This document shows, in pieces, positions 13,091 to 25,028 of a DNA stretch of 64,000 nt. The notes below the pieces were generated by a model. That model did no database searches and was not told where the DNA came from. It was given only the letters and a program-made list of their open reading frames with translations. Location: the NCBI GenBank assembly GCA_030562195.1, contig JAUJPP010000003.1, forward strand, positions 21,483,398 through 21,547,397, written 5' to 3'. Source of the stretch: Nipponacmea schrenckii (lineage: Eukaryota > Mollusca > Gastropoda > Lottiidae). Made by a program: the position numbers and the translations under genes. Every line of letters starts with the position of its first letter. Within the stretch, counting starts at the first letter, position 1.

Positions 13091-13420
13091 ACGGTATATT
13101 TTGAAAATATAAACACACACATAACTGATGAATATTATAAGAGTACGAGCATATGAAAAAAGCCATCGCTTTACGAAAAGCTATTTCTGAACCACGATAC
13201 TTAATATATTTATTGACAAGAGGGTGAAGCTTAAAAAAAATAAATGTGGCTTTTATCAAATTATTATGGTAGATATTTTACAACGAATATCTTTATAATA
13301 CACTTGCTAAATTTAAGCTAAAGAAACTGTCAAATAATAATATATAGGCCTATTTCTTCAAATGATCTCTAATAGTGATTGAGATTCGATTGATGAAAAC
13401 AAGTATTGCCGGAATCAACT

Positions 13421-13910
13421 AAAGGGAGGTTATCTCATTTTATCCCAATTACTTTCTAATATTCGGGACTCGGTCACCAATTTATTTGCCATTTGTTTCA
13501 ATGTGAAATCACGAAATTCAACATTCGATAAATTTTTTTCAGAAATCTCTTTAGAAAAACTTTCTAACATGTCACATGAAAGCCTAGCCAATACTTGGTT
13601 TTCTCTACAAAAATTCAATATAGCATGACCATGAAAATTTTGAACCAGTTTAAATGAATGTAATCCACTACATTTTAACAACATCCGCTTGACTTTCACT
13701 GTACACAAAACCACTATTTTGAGATATAACCTTCCACCTATTAAATTTCTCATTATCTCAGAAATTCTGAATCAAAATGCGACATCAAATTCCAAATTTA
13801 GACCAAAAAATTAGTCAAAAATGGGCATGCAAAAACTCCCAAAGGAAGGGAGAAAGAGGTTTATAAAAATAGCTCGGACTATATTCGTTTGCGGTCCGAG
13901 TCCTCTTTCC
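13421..13910 (-). repeat. interspersed repeat family, copy A
   Basis: Same family as the repeats at 28.42-28.92, 32.81-32.93 and 37.90-38.03 kb. It starts with AAAGGGAGGTTAT, contains the shared block CCATTTGTTTCAATGTGAAA followed by TCACGAAATTCAAC, and ends with the hairpin CTCGGAC (13,873-13,879) / GTCCGAG (13,894-13,900) after GGGAGAAAGAGG. On the minus strand a 107-codon open frame shares HGHAIL and NVEFRDFTLKQMANKLV with the matching frame of copy B, so an ancestral reading frame may have existed. No domain was recognised, and it is too short and broken to call a gene. Confidence 0.75.
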
Positions 13911-14139
13911 ATTCTCTTCCCTTATTTTTTAGTTGTTTGTCTAGATTTGTATGTTTGACATTTGTCATAATTCATTTCAGAATTTGGGAAATGAAGAGAT
14001 ATATGCAGAATATCTTCATGTGAAACATTGAAAGTTTTCAAGGCAAGCGTTATAGATTTAGAGATTGAACTGTGTCGTATCTCGATACGAAGATTTCAAC
14101 TTTGATAAAGGGGAGGTAATATAATTTATAAAATTAAAG

Positions 14140-16395
14140 GTTAATTGTTCATCTGGGTGCATCGTACTCGCCCTGTTTCACAGGAAAAAGTTTAGTAATT
14201 GGACTTCTTAATAAATCATTGCCACGTTAAAATAAGAAGTTAGCAGTACAACAAGCAAGGTTAAATATAGGCTACAAGAAATTATTGACTTAATTCATAA
14301 AAGAAATAACTGTAAAAAATCTAGTAATAAAACTGAATATAAAATGTATCGCAACACTATTATCTCCTTAATTCGTAAAAATAAGAAAAAATGTCTCGAA
14401 TCCCAAATTGCAGATAGAAAGCAGATATGGGCTGCACTCAATTCAGCTTCTTCCAATAAAGTTTCAACTTCAAAAATAATTGATATAGAACCAGAAATAT
14501 TTAATGATTATTTTGTTAATGTTGCAAATACTTTACTACCTAATTCTCCTTCCAAATTACATGACACGTCTAGGAATCAAATAACTGATTTTGTTTCAAA
14601 AAATATTCCCCCTCAATTGACCTGTAATATATATCCCATTGACTGTTATTCTGTTTATAAGTATTTATCTTCCTTAGACATATCCAAATCGGTGGGCCTT
14701 GATGATGTTGGTCCATTTTTCCTTAAACAGGGTTCACTTATATTAAGCTTTTCATTAACGTTCATATTTAACCTTTGTATTGATCAAAATATATTTCCTC
14801 AAAAATTTAAACAAGCTAAAGTTCTTCTCTTCTTTAAGGCCGGATCTAAAACCATACCTTGTAATTATAGACCTATATCAATTCTTCCTGTAATATCAAA
14901 ACTTCTTGAAAAACATATTTACTCTTGCATGAATGAGTTTCTTTCACAAAATAATTTACTGTATTCGAATCAATCAGGTTTCGCACCAATAGTTCTTGTC
15001 ATACTTCCCTTACTAATATAACTGAAAACATTCAAGAAATTTTAAATAAATCTCAACTTGTTGGCATGATCTTTTTTGACTTCCGTAAAGCTTTTGATTT
15101 AGTAAATCACTCCCTTCTTTTACAAAAGTTAACACTTTACCATTTTTCAGATAGAACTTTAATTTTTCTGAAGTCTTATTTATCTAACCGCCAACAGTGT
15201 ACTGCAGTCGGTTGTAATAAATCATCTTTTAAACATACATCTTCAGGTGTTCCACAAGGATCTGTACTAGGACCTCTGTTATTTAATCTCTTTATTAATG
15301 ATCTCCCTTTAAATTTATCTTGTAATTGTGATTTATTTGCTGATGATACAACGGTTTACTCTTCCTCTTATGACATATCAAAATTAAACACTACACTTCA
15401 AACTGAAACAGACAAAGTAATCAACTGGTGCCACAAAAATGCTATGCTAATTAATGAAAATAAAACAAAATCTATGTTAATTGGCTCGAGATATAAACTA
15501 AAATCTTCAAAAAATATACTAAAAATCACTATGAACAATTCTGTAATCGAAAACGTCCCGAAATTTAAACTATTAGGCATTGTTATTGATCAACATTTAA
15601 ATTGGAACGAGCATGTTAATTATATTTCAAAAATCCTTAAACAAAAAATCTTTCAAATGCGCAAATTGAAATCTCTTCTCCCCCCTGATTTAATCAAACT
15701 ATTTTATACGGCACATTTCCAGTCTCATCTTGATTATTGCTCATCTGTTTGGGACACTTGTAATAAAAAATCAACTACCTCTCTCAATTATTTACAAAAA
15801 CTTGCTTTCAAACAAATTCACCCATTACCTCTAAAAGAAAAACATTTAACTACACATCAATCATTAGCTAAAATACTCAATCTTTCAACTGTTTCTAATA
15901 GGTTTCTTCTCAATAAATATCTATTTCTTTACAAAATTTCTATCCTTCATATCTTGATAATATCTTAATTTATAAAAATACTCCATATTCATCAATAAAC
16001 TTACGTTGTAAAATACCTAAACCTAAAAACCATCTCTTTAAGCATAGTCTAAAATATACAGGTCCCTCCTCAAAATATAAAATTTACTACCAACATTAAA
16101 ATATTAAGAACAAATGTATCAAAATTTATCAAAACTCACTTTAACATTTAAATTATAAAACCATCCCTACTGCCTGTTTTATGTATACATTTTTTTTGGG
16201 GGGGGGGGGGGCAAAATAGCCTTCTTCAATTTTACTTTTTATTTTTACTTTATTAACATGTCCATTTAGTTTTTTTTTTAGTTTTTTTTTAATGTATTGA
16301 TATTTTCATATTTTCAGGGCAAAATTGTAAAGAGGCCTTTGGCCTAATTTTCACCCTTGTCATTAAAGTTTTTATTATTATTATTATTATTATTG
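14140..16395 (+). mobile_element. 5'-truncated non-LTR retrotransposon (L2/CR1-like LINE) with (TTA)n tail
   Basis: A LINE on the plus strand: the reverse-transcriptase half is present, the endonuclease half missing, so it is a typical 5' truncation; the left junction is somewhere between about 14,120 and 14,240. The 3' part holds a 14-G run at 16,198-16,211, then AGAGGCCTTTGGCCTAATTTT and a (TTA)n microsatellite at 16,371-16,394 as tail, the kind of short-repeat tail used by CR1/L2-group LINEs. It adjoins a CAAAGGGGAGGTAAT-like motif at 14,107-14,120 on its left. Confidence 0.85.
14236..16152 (+). pseudogene. LINE reverse transcriptase, frameshifted
   Basis: Codes for target-primed reverse transcription by a LINE. 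The first frame (ATG at 14,344, open from 14,236) has LDISKSVGLDDVGPFFLKQ and NYRPISILPVISKLLEK, the fingers region of CR1/L2-type RTs. A one-base loss near 14,985, after NQSGF, shifts the frame; the next frame from about 15,000 runs to 15,968 with MIFFDFRKAFDLVNH, SGVPQGSVLGPLLFNLFIND and the catalytic FADD in LFADDTTVYSS, then KLLGIVIDQHLNWNEHV in the thumb. Stop TAA at 15,966-15,968. A further C-terminal piece, frameshifted near 15,950 and again at about 16,065, reaches about 16,152. The copy is dead but young enough to read easily. Clade placement (L2- or CR1-like) is from memory and uncertain. Confidence 0.85.
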
Positions 16396-17499
16396 TTGTT
16401 CAACAAACGTGGCAGTTGGTAATTACAAGCAATTTTAAGACAATTTACAGAGTGTTTTATTACATATGATAAGGCTAATTTGCTTCGATTAACACACACT
16501 AAAGAATACTACCTATAAGAATGAACATAATCCATTACTGAGCAAAATCCCAACAATTTCATGTAGTTTTGTGAATATACACATCCACATTATAATGTTT
16601 ATGGATATAGGAAATTATTCAGGGCTCTGTTGGTGGTGTAACAAGTCTACGAATTAATATACAGTACTCATTATGATCAGTTTAGAATTTTGTGGTCATC
16701 ATTAGAATTATTAAATGGCTAAACCCTATTGGGCCCACTTTAATATTTACCAGCAAAACAGTTGTATAAATGGTATAGGGCTATTCATCTATGACAAAGT
16801 CCCCTAAAAGGGTCCTTTATAATATCACAAAGCACAGTATTAAAATATAGATATGTTGTTGTGAGAGCGAGAATAGAAATCATTGTATTAGTTATAATTG
16901 AATGCCCCAGTTTATTCCAGAAGTCACAATAATATTTTGATCATTTAGAAGTACAAGAACAACTAACAAGTAAACGACATTACTTCAGTAGTGTACAATG
17001 TAGAACATCAAGGTAAGACTCAAAAATACCTTAGTAAATATTATATTTTACCACAAATTTCTGGAACAACCGATGTCAATGTTTGACTTGTTTGCCATTT
17101 CTGTATCGATTATTTAAGGTACTAAAGTTGACTTAAGTGTGCTAATATAGTGAGTTATTGCAATCGTTAGAAGCTGAGTGACCACTAACTGGAGGGATTC
17201 ACAGTTCTGTAATTCGCTTAATCACAAGCGCATGAAAGAACGTTAAAAGGTTACAATATAAATATACAGTTAAAGATTCAAATATAAACATCTTACAGTA
17301 TAGAAATAAGAAAAACAATACCTTATAATACAGCCTCATTCCAAAATCTATTTATCCTATACAGTCGAACGTCAATTCTATTAATTAAAATAAGCTCAAA
17401 TTTACAGTATAGAAAGAAGCTCAAATGTGACATTAGGTACAGGACATTTCTACACAATTGAATCCTTAAAATGTTCATGAAATCTGAACTAAAAATACT
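16396..17499. other. no gene seen
   Basis: Unrecognised AT-rich DNA between the LINE tail and the outer edge of the Ty3-type element. If the LTR element inserted into the piggyBac to its right, the missing 5' part of that piggyBac should be here; no piggyBac N-terminus or TTAACCC-type terminal repeat was found. Confidence 0.45.
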
Positions 17500-18200
17500 T
17501 TACCAAAAGTTTATCCCCTTAAAATTTAATCCCAAAAATTTTAAAAATTTAAATTTTTGGCGGTTTTGTTTCATTATTTAAGGTTTAAAGATTTAAAAGG
17601 GAAATATTTAAATAACTTACCATGAAAAGGGGGTTTTTTAGTTAAAATCAAGGGGTTTTCCTTTTAAAAAAAAAAACCCCTGTTAAATTAAATAATTTAA
17701 AATTAAAAATGAAAAAATATATAATAAGTCCTTTAAAATTATTTACTATTTTTAATAAATATTAAAATAACCTTTAAATAAAAAAATAAAAGTTTATTAA
17801 TTTCCAAATAAATTAAAAGTTCTGAAATCAACAAAAATATTGCTTAAAAATTTTATCTTAAAAACCTATTTTATATTAAAAATTTTATTTAAATTTAATA
17901 ATATTTTAAGATTTTTAATTAAATTAAAAAATTATTTTCAAAATATTTAAATATTTTTAAACCAAAAAGTGGGAAAATACAAAAGGGGGGAAAATTTTAA
18001 ATTTTTAAAAACCCAAACAAAAACTAAAAGAATTTTAAATTTTAAAAAAAATAAATACAAAAAATAAAAATTCATATTAAAACTTTAAAAAGACAAAAAA
18101 TTAGTAAAGGGGAAAAAAAGGGCTATTAAAAGTAAAACCCTAAAATTAAACAAAAAATAAAAAAACTCAATAATTTAACTTAAAATTATACCCCATAACA
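17500..18200 (-). repeat. 3' LTR remnant of the Ty3-type element
   Basis: Aligns by eye with the right-hand LTR: shared landmarks include TTGGCGG, ATTTAAGG, CTTACCATGAAAAGGGG/CTTACCCTGAAAAGGGG, AGTTTATTAATT and the end CTTAAAATTATACCCCATAACA. On the minus strand it begins TGTTATGGGGTATAAT. It is far more A/T- and homopolymer-rich than the other LTR and seems to lack the outer 300 bp or so. See the finding on consensus quality. Confidence 0.7.
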
Positions 18201-18204
18201 TATT

Positions 18205-18217
18205 CCCCCCCCCTTTC
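18205..18217 (-). other. polypurine tract next to the 3' LTR
   Basis: Nine C's followed by TTTCT on the plus strand, i.e. AGAAAGGGGGGGGG on the minus strand, four bases before the LTR start TGTTATGGGG. This is where plus-strand priming would occur. Confidence 0.6.
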
Positions 18218-18576
18218 TGTTAAATGAACCTTTACTTCCTGGTGGAAATTCTTCTGGGAAAATTTAAATTTGAAGTGATGGTAAAGTTTAGAAACCCCTA
18301 ATCTGTTGGTGAAATACTCAAACCACTTAATAAGGAATGTCCATTTCTGCAAATAGAAATTGTTATACATAAAACCTATACCCAATTAGGTTTTCTGGTT
18401 TTCTCCTCTGAGGGGGGATTTTTAATTTTTTTAATGGTTCCAAAAAGAGATTCTAAAACTATGTTGTTGGATTGGACAGGTAAAGGCCTTTTTCCCCCCC
18501 TGTAACATTCTTAAATTTTAAAAACAAATTTCCCAGGAAAATTGGGGGTAGCTGGGGGCAAGGGAAATTGCCCCCT

Positions 18577-19763
18577 CTAAAATAACATTCTTTTTCCTTT
18601 ATATACCCTTTTTTTTTCTTCTGTAAGTGTATTCTTTCGGTTTTGGTTCCCTTTGGGTGAATACGGTGGTAAATCGGGAACAGTACCAATTGGTAACAAG
18701 TGATTTCTGTGAAGGGTTCTTAGTCGTCCACTGCCATCAATTGGTGCAACGTCGTAAACTGGGATGTCTGGATTTGGCCTTCTAAGAACTTTATAAGGTT
18801 TCTCCTCCCACTTGTCTGCAATTTTATGACGTCCATCAAAAGCTAGCTTCTTCACCAGTACTGAATCACCAGGTTCAAGGTGGTTACTTCTGGCTCTTAA
18901 ATTAACCTTGTAGTTCCTCTCTTTGTTTTTCCTGGCTTTCTCGATTTCTTCTGCGGCGGTGATATACGCATGTTCTAGTTTAGTCTTTAACTCTTCTACG
19001 TAGGTGGTATAACTCTTCTTGCTGTCTTCCTGGTTGACTAAACCCAACACAACATCTATAGCCAGGGTAGGCTTTCTACCAAACATCAATTCATGTGGCG
19101 AATATCCTGTTGTTGCATGGCTGGTACAGTTGTAGGCATGGACTAATGGTGCAACGTAAGTTTTCCAATCCGACTTCTGCTCAGGGTCTAAAGTACCAAG
19201 CATACTTAGCAGAGTCCGATTGAATCTCTCACACTGACCATTTCCCTGAGGATGGTAAGGTGACGTCCGAGATTTATCCATACCAGTCAAACTACAAAGC
19301 TCTTTAATGACTTTTCCTTCAAACTGGGCACCTTGATCACTATGAAGCCGGGTAGGGATACCATAGTGAATAATGAAGGTATCAAAAAGAATCTTTGCAG
19401 TCGTCTTGGCAGTGGTATTACGTACAGGGAATGCTTGTGCAAAACGAGTAAAGTGGTCAGTTACGACAAGAATATTGTCTCTACACAAACATAGTCCATA
19501 CACACAAGTTCTAAAGGCTGGCTGGTGGTGATGCTGACAAGTGGGCATGTTGAGAGAATCGTCTTTCTGTGTAGACATCTATTACAGATCTGTAGATATT
19601 CCTCAATGTCAGTTACCATTCTGGGCCAGTAAAATCTTTCTTGCGCCAAGCTAACTGTCCTGTCTCTGCCTTGATGGCCAACGTCATTGTGTATTCCTTT
19701 GATAGCCTTGGATCTGTAGACTTTTGGGATTACCAGTTGGAATACTTCATCTCCATTTATCAC
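18577..19763 (-). pseudogene. retrotransposon integrase region
   Basis: Integrase of the LTR element, in two overlapping frames. The first (19,763 down to about 19,470) has the HHCC zinc-binding part: HNDVGHQGRDRTVSLAQERF and CNRCLHRK. The second (about 19,480 down to 18,577) has the catalytic core: D in VVTDHFTRFAQAF, D in LHSDQGAQFEGK and E in GNGQCERFNRTL, with 35 residues between the second D and the E, as expected for a DD35E integrase. YSPHELMFGRKP and PGDSVLVKK follow in the C-terminal domain. The frames break just before the catalytic core, where a few residues also seem to be missing. Plain retrotransposon remnant, not a host gene. Confidence 0.9.
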
Positions 19764-19943
19764 CGTACTTCTAAAAAGGATTCCTGACCGGAGAACGAAG
19801 TGTCCATACTCCCTGTTTACAGCAGCTTCTTCGCGAGATGTTTCGTTGTGGTTTCCTTTTCTCTTCTATGTTGGTAATGGCTATTCTCAGTAAAGGATCT
19901 TCTAGCTGTTTCTTTCTCCACTCCTTCTGTGAAACTAAGTTAG

Positions 19944-20607
19944 TCAAAGAGGATGATATGTCTGATGGCACAACTTGTTGGGACATATTGACAGTTTGGA
20001 TGTAGCCTTCTTTAGTTCGATGTTCTTAATGGCTTGAACTACTTCATCCAATTTTTGATGTTGTTCTCTTTCGGTTTTCTCTGGCAATCGGCTTAAGGCA
20101 TCCGCATCAATGTTCTTCTTTCCAGCTCTGTATTTGATACTGAAGTTATATCCAGCAAGTGCAGCCAACCATCGATGTCCTGTGGCGTCCAGTTTAGCTT
20201 GGTTTTTAGGTAAGTGGGTTGTTGTCGGTGTATACAGTGAAGATGTTGTTGCAGAGGTACTGATGGAATTTCTCTGATACTGCCCACTTGAGTGCCAAAA
20301 ACTCTAACTTGTGTGCTGGATAGTTGCGTTCTGACTTGCTGAGGGATCTACTTGCATAAGCGATAACTCTTTCTTTTCCTTCATTTTCTTGGTACAGAAC
20401 TGCTCCAAGACCATTTCCACTGGCATCTGTGTGGAAAATGAAAGGCTTGGAAAAATCTGCATAAGCCAGTACTGGTGGTTTTAATAGAAATCCCTTTAGC
20501 TTTGCAAATGGCTTTTCTTTTCCCCAATACCATTCTTTCTTTTCAACATTTTCGCGGCTCTTCCCCCTCTTCTTTTTAGTAGGTCCGCCTACTAGCAACA
20601 CGTTCAA
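19944..20607 (-). pseudogene. retrotransposon RNase H region and tether
   Basis: RNase H domain of the same polyprotein. Motifs: FIFHTDASGNGLGAVLYQ, RVIAYASRSLSKSERNYPAH, KLEFLALKWAV and the TDNNPLT motif, then in a shifted frame the AALAGYNFSIKYRAGKKNID and DALSRLPE motifs that close RNase H in Ty3-type elements. The segment joins the RT remnant on its right and the linker to integrase (19,771-19,986) on its left. At least two single-base shifts. Confidence 0.88.
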
Positions 20608-21007
20608 GTCTTTAGCAATGGTGGAAAAATCTTTTATGAAGCGCCTGTATTAACCTACAAAGCTTAAGAAGCGGCGTAATTCCTCTGGATTGTTAGGTGT
20701 TGGCCAATTGGTTACCTTCTCAGTCTTCTCAGGATCTGTTTGAACGCCATCGGCAGTAACAATATGTCCTAAAAATTTCACCTTTTCCTGGAAAAATCGA
20801 CACTTCTTCGGTGCTAACCTTCAAGCCATGTTGGCTCAATTTGGAAAATACCATTGACATCCTTTCAAAGTGTTCTTCATATGTGTTGCTAAAAATTATC
20901 AAATCATCAATGAAAATAGCACAGGTCTTGAGATTTAGGTCACCTAAACAATCCTCCATAAGCCGTTGGTATGTGGCACCGTTGGACAAACATCCTATTG
21001 TTTTCAT
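20608..21007 (-). pseudogene. retrotransposon reverse transcriptase, catalytic part
   Basis: The RT palm is recognisable as NGATYQRLMEDCLGDLNLK followed by CAIFIDDLIIFSNTYEEHF, with the IDD form of the catalytic YxDD box. A single-base insertion close after LKVSTEE shifts the frame, and the connection to RNase H is again in another frame with the SFVGYYRRF-type region near 20,650. N-terminal fingers and the protease should lie at 21,000-21,900 but are not readable there. Confidence 0.85.
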
Positions 21008-21900
21008 TTTTAAAAAAGATGACCAAACTTTAAAATTTTTTTCGTTTATCTTGAGGTAGGAAAAACTAGAAAAAAATCGCTCCTGAGTTCTTTTTCAATC
21101 CTCGAAGATTGAAAAATTTTCTGTTTCCCATATACGATGCCACAAATTTCCTATACAGGTCGGGAAACCCCATGGCGATAAAGATAAATTGCAAAAACTC
21201 AGGAGTCTAAGTTTTGGTAAAACCCCCAAAATCGGTGAATTCGAAGTGGCGCAAGGAATATCTGAATTGTAATAAAACTCCTGTTTTCCTGGGAAGAAAT
21301 TGCAATTCTTTTCTAACAAAAAGACTGATTGTTTTAAAATTATGGGTTTGGGTTTTTATTTAAAAACACCAATTTTTTTTTAATTTCTGTTCCTGAATTT
21401 CATGCACAAAATTAAATTCCAGATCGGAATTGGGATTAGATAATCAGCCATGGTTCTAGCCCGGTTCAAAACTGGTTTTAAGAGTTTGGCCAACAAGGCT
21501 TGTTGAGGGAAATGGTGTTCTGGAAAACTAAAAAAAAATTTCCCCCACTTCTGGGGTCTTCTAATAGGTTTCAAAATTTTTTAAAACCCCAATGGTATTT
21601 GTCCACTTCATCTCCAGTTAATCATGTAAAGGGAATGGCAGGTATCATTTCCAAGTTCTTTCTTAAAATTTTTAGATGGTGGATCCAGTGTTAATAGACT
21701 GAACAATATTTCCCCGAATTTGATAAGCTAAATTCGTAGCCAATTACTTCCCTTGGGGGTTTGTTGTATATGTAACCGGCTTCCCTCTCATACATCTCGG
21801 TTTAAGGCATTCTAATGCGACAATATTCCCAATTTCCACATCTTAACAATAACGACGTTGAAATCCCCTTTGTTGATCCCTTTGTTGGTTTCTGGACTCC
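20990..21900 (-). other. corrupted protease/RT-finger block of the LTR element
   Basis: By position this should encode the gag zinc knuckle, protease and RT fingers. Only scraps are readable, for example ECLKPRCMR near 21,790 (the tail of a zinc knuckle), inside sequence full of A, T, C and G runs. No frame is open for a useful length, in sharp contrast with the neighbouring integrase. Confidence 0.6.
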
Positions 21901-21939
21901 TTACCATTCCGGTTCTTTCTTTGGGATTTGGGTCAACTT

Positions 21940-22822
21940 CTTTCTGTAATCTTGATGGATGTTGTCAAAATTGCTATCATTGTTCTGAGTTCATCATCTA
22001 CTCCAGTCTGCTGCATATTAATCTTCACCTTCGAAGTAGACTTTTCAGTTGATGTCTTGGATGTACAATCTCTTTCAATCTTCCTCACTTCTACTAGGAG
22101 TCGCTCATAATCCTGGATTCTATCGTATTTTATGAGCTTTGACTTGTCTTAAACCACTCCAAAACTTTTTTCTTAACCCGCAGTCAAAGCTATTTCGATC
22201 TACTTCTCCTTCAAGTTGAGCTTTAGATAGTATGTCCTCCAGTCGACATGCCCACTTTGACACAGTTTCATCTTGAAGTTGATTCGCCGAATAAAATTGC
22301 GAAAAAAAAAAAACGACTGGAAAGTTCTGTAACAGTAACCGTATTGATATACTGTGACCTAATCGCATTGCAACTCGTGCAGCTTATCCTTTTAGCGACT
22401 TAGCGAACAGATTTCTGGTTGTGTCTTTCATCCTGTAACAGACTCAAAACTTCGAATTTCCACAGATCAAAAGAAGTGTCTCCTTTAGCAAGTGGATCTC
22501 CTGAAAACGTTGATATCCTGGGAATCTGAGGTACAAGGTTGACTCTTTCTATATTCCTGAATGCAGCTCTACTTTGATCTTCTCGGTGTTCATCTGATGT
22601 TTCTGTTCTCATCTTACCAGCATCCTTTGCCTCTAGATCTGAATCTAATTTACCAGTTGATTTCAGATAAAAAACAATCATTTGCTCTGGGGATTCGGCA
22701 TCAGGTTTCACTCCAAGGGAATTAAACAATTTAACAACATTGCTTTCATCTGCCGCTGATAAACTAAAAGTCTTGGGTCTCGCTCCTGTTCCTATTCCTG
22801 CTCCTGCTCCATCCTCTGTCAT
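21940..22822 (-). pseudogene. retrotransposon gag-like protein, frameshifted
   Basis: Capsid-type protein of the LTR element. Start ATG at 22,822-22,820 (MTEDGAGAGIG). An N-terminal low-complexity part is followed by PRISTFSGDPLAKGDTSFDLW, a typical entry into a Ty3-type gag capsid. After a break near 22,390 the other frame has SANQLQDETVSKWACRLEDI and KKFWSGLRQ, also capsid-like. An intact-looking C-terminal stretch (DYERLLVEVRKIERDC) runs to about 21,940. Several stops and shifts, including an A12 run at 22,300-22,312. Confidence 0.75.
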
Positions 22823-22860
22823 GATGAATATTAATGAAGTATCACAAACAAAATTCCCCA

Positions 22861-25007
22861 AAAACCGGGAAATTTACCCCTAAAAAAAAAACACAATGCA
22901 AATTATAAAAAAATCGCTAAAAACCCAAAAAAAAATGCAAAAAATAAAACTAAACGGACGCAAATAGTCGAAAAACCCAAAAAACGCAAACGCTTAAAAA
23001 GGTTTAAATAAAAAAAACCAAACAAGCAAATTTTTTATATACAATTAATTTTAAAAAAATGTTCCCATTTTTTAAATAAATATTTAAAATACCCCAAAAA
23101 CCTTTTCAAACCAAGTTAAGTTAAAATTTTAATTTTTTAAAAAAAAAACACATTTAGTGTTGTAGTGAGTGCAAGTGATATTTGAAATCCAAGGAGATTA
23201 GAATTTGGATGCTGAAATATAAGATGTAATCTGAGAATAATAAATTTGGGTATAGAAATATAAGTTAGAGGAAATAGAAATCTAGGATAGAAATAAGAAG
23301 TAGAAATGTGAACCAAAATAGAAAAATAAACAATTCCTTAAATGACACACTAAAACTAAGTTTTATACAAACCCAAATATCTTTATACGAAAAATAACCC
23401 AAGTTATAAGTTACTTAATCTCTAAGTTATAATAACCTAATAATTAGAAAGTTTAATTAAATTTATTAAACTAAATTATAGTTATACCTTTTATAACCTA
23501 TTAGCTTTTTAATACTAACTTTTATAAATTTAAAGGGGCCCAGGCTTGATTTTTAGGGGTCGTTTTGGGCCTTTGTTACATTTAAACAGTCCTCAGAAAT
23601 ATTCAAGCTCTGAGAAAATCGCAAAAAACCTTGAAATATGCCTCAAACAAAAAATTTCACTTTTCATTTTTTTTCCGTGCTGTACGCGGCTGGTCTCCAG
23701 TCAGCCTGAAAATTGTGTGTCCTGTTGACAAAGTCTACAATTGAAAAATGCGTTGTAGTCTGTTTATATAGATGACCGCTATTGCACGACGGGAAGGATA
23801 ACTCTTTGATTATCAAGACGAACCGTTTTCCAATATGGCGGGACGTTCGTAATTTCTTAAGTCATTATGATTTTTCAAACACGGATAATTATGGATACAC
23901 ATGGATTTGAAGGCTCAAATTTCAAAGGTAAGCTCTGTAGACTATTTCTGATTAGCTAACCAAAAGATTTCATGTGTTTGAGGCTGTCGGATGATTGTCC
24001 GAAACAAATAAAGCCTGGGCCGCTTTAAACTAAGTTGTATTAACTTCTGTAAATAAAGAGTTTTAAATTTAAACAAAGTTATATTATCTACTATAAATAA
24101 ATTTATAAACTAAAATCTTTTTTTTTTTTAAATTTAAACGTCCAAGTTATTATTTAATAATTCCTACAAATAAATTTATAAATATTACCAAGTTCAAATG
24201 TGTATGCTTATATGTAAATGTGTCTATGTATAAATGTGAATGTATGAATATGTATATGAATATATGAACTATGTATACACTCAAGTTTTATAACGATAAA
24301 CCAAGAAATAGAAAATTTAAGATACGAAAATTAATTACCGAAAGAAAATAAATTCGAATATATTAATAGATCCTGAATCCACAAAGTATTGAAAATATCA
24401 AACCATCTTTCTAAATTTTCTATGTATATATTTATAAATACTATTATTACTAACTTTTGAAAATATTAAACTATATTTCCAAAATATTCCAAGTATAAAT
24501 AAAAATAATTTACCAATGTTTAACTGAAATGAAATATTGTAGATAAAAACCAAGTTGTATAAGTGTAAACGTCTTACATAATTGTAACTAAAGTTTGATA
24601 AGCTTATCAAAATTAGAAGACAAATTTCGGAAAAGACAAAATTTGCAAAAGATACTATTAAGAAAAGACAAAATTAGGGTCAAAGTCAACCGTGAAAGGT
24701 CAATGCAGGTCAAAGGGGTGGGGGAAAATTATAATACCTGAAAGAAAAAATTAATCACAAAGAAAATATCCTATATATATAATATATGAACTTAATTATA
24801 ATGTAAACTAATTAAATAACTTAACCTAATGTACCGGTACTTGTAGAAATGAAACCAAACATCTAAAATTATCACAAAGTTGATCCTGTTGAAAAGTTTT
24901 TGATATCACAGTTCACACACAATAAATTCACCAGTATAAAAGTTCGCACCGCATAGACGTCTAACTGGAACACTGGAACGATGATTTTACTAGTATATCA
25001 ATTTTAA
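22861..25007 (-). other. leader of the LTR element, no gene seen
   Basis: About 2.1 kb between gag and the primer-binding site, unusually long for a Ty3-type leader. 22,861-23,150 has the same corrupted homopolymer look as 20.99-21.9 kb. The rest is AT-rich with only short frames. It may include an unrecognised second insertion. Confidence 0.45.
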
Positions 25008-25024
25008 CTGATTATCGGGCTCCA
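25008..25024 (-). other. primer-binding site
   Basis: On the minus strand TGGAGCCCGATAATCAG starts four bases inside the LTR end. TGG at this place is what a tRNA 3' CCA end would pair with. The tRNA was not identified. Confidence 0.45.
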
Positions 25025-25028
25025 ATAT

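Noticed and set aside
16706..16740. TTAAATGGCTAAACCCTATT as possible left end of the piggyBac
   Set aside because: It does not match the right terminal sequence TTAACCCATTTAAGCCCGAG closely enough and no transposase N-terminus follows.
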